Part shown: piece by piece, positions 56,678 through 64,000 of the stretch | Layout of the letters: the number at the start of each line of letters is the position of its first letter | Position numbering within the stretch: the stretch's first letter is position 1 | Assembly (NCBI GenBank): GCA_017562135.1 | Contig: QEYB01000926.1 | Coordinates: 186,001 to 250,000 of the forward strand | Direction of reading: 5' to 3' | Source of the DNA: Dipylidium caninum | Lineage: Eukaryota > Platyhelminthes > Cestoda > Cyclophyllidea > Dipylidiidae | Length of the DNA stretch: 64,000 nt | Notes under the pieces: model-generated | The model's database searches: none | The model's input: only the letters and a program-made list of their open reading frames with translations | Told to the model about the DNA's origin: nothing | Program-made: the position numbers and the translations under genes

Positions 56678-58678
56678 AATGTTCCGTTTTAGGAAGACAG
56701 ATTGGATTGAAGTAAATAACTGGTCGCATTTGTACCTGAAAATATAAAGCGCAATTTCCTCATCAAGAGCGTCTTCCTCGAAACGGCAAAAGTGAGTTAA
56801 CCCACGTGCATAGTTAGCTGACAACAATCAAACAAGATTAAAAACGGTCAAAAAACACAACGAAAAACAAATCCATACCAGGAAACGCACCCACAATAAC
56901 CAGTACTACTCAAGATAGTTTCGTGTCTGACAGTCTAGTTAAACATCAACCACAAAATGCAAAATAACAACGTTATTTGTCTCTGGTCGCCGTCCCAGAA
57001 ATAAGATTTCAATTTTTTAGCAACGTGTGCAGTTACGGATGGAATGAATACAATTGTTCATCGTTTAATTTTTTGATTTGAAAAACTAAGTAGGGAATGG
57101 TGCATGTCCGCCACATGAGTTAAGAACTATTCATCAGATTTATTGAAGGCCACGCATAAGCTTGTGCGATTCAGACTTCTAACGCCACCCAATACTTACT
57201 TCACATCATTGCGTCAGAAAAAATTAATCGCAATTTGATATAACGACTAAAGCCGTAGTCTAGCTACGAGAGTGAGTTTATTAGAAATATATGGGTCATA
57301 AAATCTATTTTATATGCCATTAGTACAGGTTGTTTGTAGCAGTCATATAAATTACTTTCAGCCTCCTATTCGAGCGATAGATCACCATTCATAACGAGAT
57401 ATGGTCTTCACTTCGATGCAGCATTGGGACTACCTTGATTGTTCACATTTAGTCCAGAGTCGGACAATTTTGTTAGCCATTGCTTAAATAACATGAATGC
57501 CTTCAATTGTTATTCCTGCACCGTATGCGGGCCCCGCAATTTGCATACACTTTACATTCGGAAATATGATGAGCAGAACCAACGGATGTGTGGGACGAAA
57601 AGTGAGAAAGTTGCAGAAACCATTGGAAACTGTTTTATTTCATCACATTATAGGATCTTTAACGTGAAATCTATAAACGAAGTTAAGTGTTTGTTCGACG
57701 TGCAGAAGGTTTGAAGATATTAACGAATACAAATCGAAGAAGAGGGAAGGGATTATAAATCCAAATAGTGTTTGAAAAATACGATTCATGCTTCCCCGCC
57801 TTTATTTTGTATTAAAAGTGCAACACGTTGCAAATTGAGAGATGTGTGAACATCCGTTTCCTTTTATAGGGTTTCTGCATGTAAGGCCTTGTCTATAATT
57901 AGATCTCGGTTGTCCTCATGAATAAATTCATGTTCCTTTCCTCACTAGTCATCTTTCTCGGTAATTAGTATTAGAAAATTAAACCGTTGCTGCTGTGATC
58001 AGTTATATTCCCGCCACAGCCGATCTTGCTGCCGTTGCGGTTACGCGATGCCATTGACCACTCGAGAAATCTTAGATATCCTGCTGCGTATCCTGTTATA
58101 TTCATATCCCGTTAATCAAGTCAGGTGTATCTCGTAAGATTTAATGAGTCTGTCGTTTGGAGATTCGTCCATCCCCCAATTATATACTCGTGAATTTAGG
58201 CACATTTTTTGACACCTGCAGCAATCAAAACAGAGGATAAATCTAGTTAGTTTTCAAAACGCAGCACCGTAAGTCGCGGAGTCAATTTCAATATGCATTT
58301 TCATAAAAATCTTATGCTAATAATGCTACTTGGAGAAATGAAAGGTAAATTCACTCTGTCTCATTTTTCCGGTTTAAACAAAAGATTCTTTCTCAAAAGT
58401 AAATCTTTCTTGATCACCATTTAGCCCAGATCTTACAATTCCGTTAACCCATCGCTAAGACGTCCCTTCTTAATAACCCAAAGACTGATCGGATGCAACA
58501 ATGGCCGCGATTTGATGTCTGTTTCATTGCTGCTACCATGGCAGACAGTAGATTAGAAAAATAGAATCATATTGAAATTTTCGCAATGTTTTCCTTGTTT
58601 AACTACGCCAAAAGGGTCAGCTCACTTATTTGTCGCCGCCACGGGTTTTGCCGTTTCTCAGGTCCGTGCTGTTTTTAG
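56678..58678. other. AT-rich intergenic stretch
   Basis: Between the divergently transcribed MRPL23 and RNA-binding protein genes. A 91-codon plus-strand frame near 57439 contains a CYSCTVCG cluster but matches no family I know. No splice or promoter support was seen. Confidence 0.45.
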
Positions 58679-61600
58679 ATGGCTTTGGATGCTCATGGTA
58701 ATGAAGTCGGGTGTGTAAACTTTCCACTTTCTTACTTTATATCTTAGTAAATTGTTTGTCGGAGGATTACATCAGTCAACAAATACTAGTAAGTTTGCTC
58801 CTTGCAGTAAGGATTTTGTAGATGGCCTGCACAATTATTTCTCCAAATTCGGCGACATTGAGGAGTCGATTGTCATGATGGATAATAGAACCGGACGGTC
58901 ACGGGGATTCGGTTATGTAAAGTTTAAGGAGCCATCCGCCGTTGATCAGGTCCTGTCGAAAAAAGTGCATGTGATTGATAATAAGGAAGTTGATCCCAAA
59001 CGGTGTAATATTAATATGCGTGGGAAGGTTTGTGTTTTATATCTAATTTAATTTTCACAAAATAGAATAAGCGGAGTCTTAAGATTTTCGTTGGGGGTAT
59101 TGCTTTCGAACATGACGAAGAGACTATCCGAGCGTTTTTTCAATGCTTTGGAAACGTATGTTCGTGTTCATTTACCCGTTTACTGATCAGGTGACCGACG
59201 TAAATCTTTTGTCAAGCCCCGGGCGACCGCGGCACCGTGGTTTTGCTTTTGTCGGTTTCGACGATGAAGAAGTTGTCAAAAAGCTCATAAAAATGCATTT
59301 TGTAAACCTTCATGGCAAAAAGGTTGAAATTAAGCCAATGGAGCCACCAAATACTCAAAAAACCTTCGGTTACATGCCTCCAGGTATGTTTACTACTCCC
59401 AACGGCCGGCCAGCTCATGGTTACCCGCGTTTCAATTCCTTTCACCCACACAATATCCCTTGTGAGTTTCTTTATAATCTTTTAAATGGCTTTAAGAGTT
59501 AGAATAGACTCCTATCTTGGCTCTGCAGATGGGGGATGGAACAACTGGGATCAATGCGGTATCGGAGAAGGCAAGACTGATCTTTCTACAGAAGAAAACG
59601 TCGGCGGCAATTGTTGGAACCAAATGCTAAATCACCCTGGCCTTTCAGCGTGGAATTCACCGCCTCCCCCACCAATTCCAAATCAGTGGAATGAATCTGC
59701 CTCTTCCTCTTCTGTAAATGGATGTTGGGAAAGGCAAATTGCCGCTGCAGCTGCCGCGGCGGCTTTTCAACCCAACGGATTTTCATCTCCGCAACAAACT
59801 TGGGGCTCTCAGCCATCGTCTGGAAGGCGTTAGTTATTATCATTCTTTTAGACCTTTACACGCGTGGGATTTTCATTCTCATTTTAAGTCTAATTGGCAC
59901 TTAGGTATTTCTACACTACTGATTCCATATAATTCATTGCGCTGAGCTGGAAAGTGGTAGACAATATTTCTATGTGGCTCCCAGTTAGTGTGTAGCAGAA
60001 GGGAGCCTTGGAATGTCCCGTTAATAATTGTCGTCGATGCAAATGGTACCAATCCTCTACGGACCGTTTATGTGATATTGAACTATTGTTACTTCTAACA
60101 TCCAAGTTACCTAGTTACCTTTGTTTACGGTCATGCGTGATTATAGATGGCATGAACCTGCTTATTGTCAAGAGTCATAATAAGCTTATGAGGTCCTTCG
60201 TGGATTTGCACTCCTCATTAGAGGAGCTTTCTCTGTCATATTTCCGTCTTGTAAAAATTTTGATGTCGCTTTTTTCTGGAGATGCATACGGTACACGAAT
60301 GCGATAGAGGTCGGCCAAACTCGGACGTGCCAGGACAGAGTCCGTGTTTTTGGGTGCGAATTATGGTGATTATGCTTTCCATAATGCAGGACTTTTTGTA
60401 TTTATTTATCAGTCTCTTCGGCCATAAAGGATTCATTGATTTTTTATCGAGTTTAACCATTTCACGAGTGGCCTTTTTTCATCGTCCACTGGAGTTCACG
60501 TTTACCGCAAAACAACGATGACGCCATTTATTTGTTTCGCAGTCATCACTTGTGTAGAGGTGCAGTTTTCGCATGGAAATCATCATGCAGAACAAGGTTG
60601 GTTAGTAGCAATAACTCGATACCACTGATGGATCAAGTTTAATTAAACTGAGAGACATCGCATTGTAATTATTAAAATGCTTTAATCCCTTCTGTATCGT
60701 TAAAGTGGTCGTGAATCTTTTTGCACCCTCAGACATTCAGGCTACAATTTGTATACTTGTTTTATCTCATTCTTAGGTGAGTGGTTTAATTGGGAACGAA
60801 AAATAGCTTTATTGTGTCCCATTTTTGTACTGCATGAGTATCTCTCCGATCCGAAATTATGTTCACTCTCGGCCGGCAGAGATGAAGTGTTTCTACTGAG
60901 AATTAGTGCTGAAGCACTTTTGGATCACATGATTTGAATGATAAGGCTTTTCGCAATAATTTGGGCTTATTGCCCCATCGCAGCCCGACTACTCACTTTT
61001 TTGTGTGCTGCCTACTTCCAAGCCACTTTCCGCTGTACTGTATTGGACGCGGAACGATGCTTCATCTCCCGTTAGTAGTCGTGTTATACTGCCACGTATG
61101 GCTCACAGGTAATCTTTTCATGCACAGCTTGTTTGGCCTTTTTTGACTTGATCATCCTCTTTGGTCGTTGTTCGCGTTGGTAGTGCTCTTTTTTCTTGGT
61201 GCAACCGGTTAAAAATACGCAAAACTTGCTAACATCCCCCCTTCGTCTTTCCCCTGTGGAGTTCAAAGTACAGGGTCTATCATGCCACTCGCGTATGTTT
61301 CTCTCCCCCTATTGTGCATTTCACATCGTCATACTTTCATCCATGCAATGCTCTCACTCAGTAGCCTTCTCACTCTCCAGCACTAGAGGTCTTTCTGTTG
61401 CCCCTATCACAACGTGTTATGTCTGTCTTGCCTGACTTAAATTCACTTTCAATTGGCATTATTTAATTGGCTTTGACTGCACAATGTTGGGAATTACACA
61501 CTCTTCTCCGATGTTACTAAGCAAAGAGAAACGGCCAACTGTTCCCAATCCTGTTGCCTCTATTTTTAAACAGGCTTGGAGATTTCATTTTCAAGCTTTT

Positions 61601-63057
61601 GTCTTGCTTGAGTGGAGGGAATGCGTTGGAGAGGTTGCCTTTGCGTTGTAATGTTCTTCGTCTTCTGAGTAAATAAATCTACGGGATTTTAAATGGGCTA
61701 CTGACAATAAGCTGCGCCTTGTGCACAACAGATGTTATTTCGGGTCGACGATTTTATCTACGATTTGAACTTTTGTGCCCGAGATGAATGGCCTTTTCGC
61801 ATTCTCGCAGGATGAGCGCATGTATTTTTATCCAAGCGTGTTTTGTCCCGAACGGCATAGAGGAGATAAACAGCATCTAGTGGCGTCTTGTTCTGGATGC
61901 TGACGTTAGGTCCGCCTCACTGACCCAAGGTGAAGGCCAATTCGGGCGGTTTTGTGGCTCAAAGAAACTTTTTTTACTTAAGACTATTTTTTGACCGATT
62001 CTTTGCTTTGGTCCCTAACGCAAAATGTAAACGAAGTTAGTCTGCAGAAAGAGAGAACAGGTCAAATGGAAATCCATGTGATATTTCACGTGTGCATCTT
62101 TTTGTGTGCGTTTATGAATTATCTAAACAAGAGATTTTATGTAGCCCCAGATTTTTTCGCCTCACGATAATGCCTAATCGTAGTGACACTGAAATGCTAA
62201 GGTTTATTCTGTTAGGAGTGCTAGTTTTCGTCCCATACTATTTCGATGCATCACCTCTCCACTGAAGATGGGTAGTTTTTACCCTATGTGGGGCAACTAG
62301 CGTCAGTACTGGTGCTGTCGGTCAGGTCACATGCGGAGACGGTATGCAACAAGATGTCGGAAGTAGCGCTTTTTGGTTTGGACAGATTTACTTTTTCAGC
62401 TTAATGCTGGCCATCATGCGCCCAACTCATCCCCTCTACTGTTGTAGGTCCACCGGGCTCGTGTTTCCGAGGCGATGTTGGCGTCGGTGGTGGTGGTGGT
62501 CTAGATCCTACCTTGCTGGACTATAGTTCCTGGACACCTCCCACCCAAAACCAACATCAACAGCACCATGGTGGAGCGTCACATTTGTCCAACCACCTCC
62601 AGTCCTCTAGTGACCCCTTTTCTCGTCGTCTCATCGGTGTAGCCGGTAGCGATGATGGTCACTTCGCCAGCGCCTGGAACACTGCCGTGACTAACGATGG
62701 ATCCGCTCAGTGGAGTGGGGATTCTATGTCCCTATGGAGCGGTGGCTCCGCTCTTCGAAATGGTCCGAGTGACTCAATTAACGGTCCTAGGCTAGCTGGC
62801 GTCTTGGGCCTGAATTCCAATCCTAATCCATCTAGTAAGTCTTATTCACTTGTATTTAACGATCTTCCATCTACCAATCTTATTCATTCAATCGTCATAC
62901 TTGACGTTGTCTTGTTCGAGCGTTGTTTTGATTCCTCTGGGTGAAACATGGCAAAAAACGGGTCACTTTAGACGCCAGTCATCAATTTCCGAGCAGGTTA
63001 GGAAATTTTGCTTTCTCCGTAGTTTATTCTCCTCAATGGTACTTCATGTGGCCCTGA
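58679..63057 (+). CDS. DAZAP1: DAZAP1/Musashi-type RNA-binding protein, two RRMs
   Basis: Binds mRNA through two tandem RRMs; relatives control splicing, stability and translation. Exons: 58679-58710, 58748-58788, 58822-59027, 59066-59155, 59191-59461, 59529-59828, 62448-62834, and tentatively 62972-63057. The first four introns are 37, 33, 38 and 35 bp. RRM1: KLFVGGL (12-18) and RGFGYVKF. RRM2: KIFVGGI and RGFAFVGF, followed by GKKVEIKPMEPP, which favours DAZAP1 (GKKVEVKRAEP) over Musashi. Then comes a Gly/Trp/Pro/Ser/Ala-rich tail. The long form is 470 residues. A short form would stop at TAG 59831-59833 (314 residues), where the stop overlaps the donor GTTAGT. ATG 58679 follows directly after TTTTTAG, possibly a splice acceptor. 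The last exon is least certain. The symbol is by similarity; hnRNP A/B-type relatives are not excluded. Confidence 0.85.
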
Positions 63058-64000
63058 ATTCCACGGCACTCATCGATGGCCTGCCCTTCGTCCTCACGGG
63101 ATGAGCGGACTGGCTAACTGCCAGATTTTGCGTGCTCCCTGTTTTTGGCCTTTCCTTTTTGACCAAGGAAAGTGGGTCCCCATAGGTCATTGGCATCATC
63201 GAGTACTTAAACTGTCCATTCACTAAATTGTGACCGTTTTTAGTGGCTGGTGGGGAGTTTTTGTTGCTCGGTAGAGAAGTTGTATTGGCCGCTTGTGTGC
63301 ACATGCAGCGTGAATCACATTCACGTCATTTCGTGCTGCGAAGTGAGTCAGTATGAGTGTTGAGATTTTCCAGTGCAACACCTTGTTATGATTTGGCTGG
63401 AGTTTTCTAGTAGTTTAGTGTGGGCGATAAAACGAAGCTGTCCACTCGCGCCTGAAGTTTGTCGTTCAGTCGATCTCTCAAATCAACGAATAATAGGGTT
63501 GAGTAGTAAACCTAGAATTGCCCCCTTAGGATGCCTTGGAATACTCTTCTTGTATCTCCCCTATTTCTTTTCTCCTTCGTTTCAAGCACAAGGCAAATTA
63601 CGATGCAATCGAATTAACTTGTGCCTTGTTTGGGATGTAAATGGTGCAGATTTTAAGTCCCATGTCTTGAAGCACACGCGCACTTTGTCCAAGAGGAAAG
63701 TGCCTCTAACGAGATGACGGATGATGCGTACCTGCACCAGCTTTCCTTTTTTCTTGAATAAGTGCCCCAAGACGTCGACTTTCACACTTGCGCTATCATT
63801 TCTTGGGCGAACTCGTCACCCTCGTGTGCCTCCATCTCGCTAACCGACTTTCGCCACTCAACCTCGTCCATGAACAACGCCCTCGCTTTACTCGACAGTG
63901 GTTTTGCCCAATTTCTCCAAATACTTTCCCTCTTCCTTTCCCCTTTTTTCACTATCTTCGCGCAGTCAGTCTCTTGCCTTCGTAAAGTAGTTACTATTTT
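63058..64000. other. Right edge of window, unresolved
   Basis: Both strands are open across about 63044-63304. No gene is assigned. The stretch may hold the 3' UTR or further exons of the RNA-binding protein, or the end of a minus-strand gene lying outside the window. Confidence 0.4.

Noticed and set aside
57439..57714. 91-codon plus frame with a cysteine cluster
   Set aside because: AT-rich setting, no known domain and no clear splice sites.

Overview
This is nuclear DNA from a eukaryote, most likely a parasitic flatworm and probably a tapeworm. Genes are split by GT-AG introns. Several introns are only 31-38 bp, a size range familiar from flatworms. Five LC8-type dynein light chain genes lie close together, a family known to be expanded in flatworms. 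No bacterial, viral or intact transposon gene was seen. Most long open frames in the GC-rich stretches are chance frames.

Region 1 (about 1-12.6 kb, GC-rich): an array of seven small intronless genes encoding paralogous four-transmembrane proteins of 132-147 residues. Six are on the plus strand (1731, 4608, 5901, 7774, 8896, 10300) and one on the minus strand (12086-12484). All share a W-x-C...C signature in the first extracellular loop, at residues W27, C29 and C38 in five of the seven, and most share a W-S/C-P-x-I-A-T-like motif at the last membrane segment. They resemble the claudin/PMP22 fold class but match no family I can name. The first gene sits between two arms of a nearly identical inverted repeat of about 435 bp. 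Promoters fall into a CCAAT+TATA group and a group with a TCAAGGT nuclear-receptor half-site at nearly fixed distance from the start codon.

Region 2 (15.8-20.0 kb, minus): a complete ten-exon dynein-1 light intermediate chain gene, reconstructed exon by exon, with P-loop and the C-terminal adaptor-binding helix.

Region 3 (23-38 kb): five LC8-like dynein light chain genes, four on plus and one on minus. Each has two coding exons split by a phase-2 intron at the same site, although intron length ranges from 50 to 1234 bp. The last two form a divergent pair. With Region 2, this window holds six dynein subunit genes.

Region 4 (38-54 kb, GC-rich, many simple repeats): gene-poor. It contains one two-exon rhodopsin-type peptide receptor on minus (44761-47388) and two unassigned candidate exons, near 43.4 kb and 52.0 kb.

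Region 5 (54.6-64 kb, AT-richer): mitochondrial ribosomal protein L23 on minus (five exons, the first only 8 nt), then a DAZAP1/Musashi-type two-RRM RNA-binding protein on plus whose 3' end is uncertain.

All exon joins were read by eye from splice sites, frame and family similarity. No database search or transcript evidence was available.
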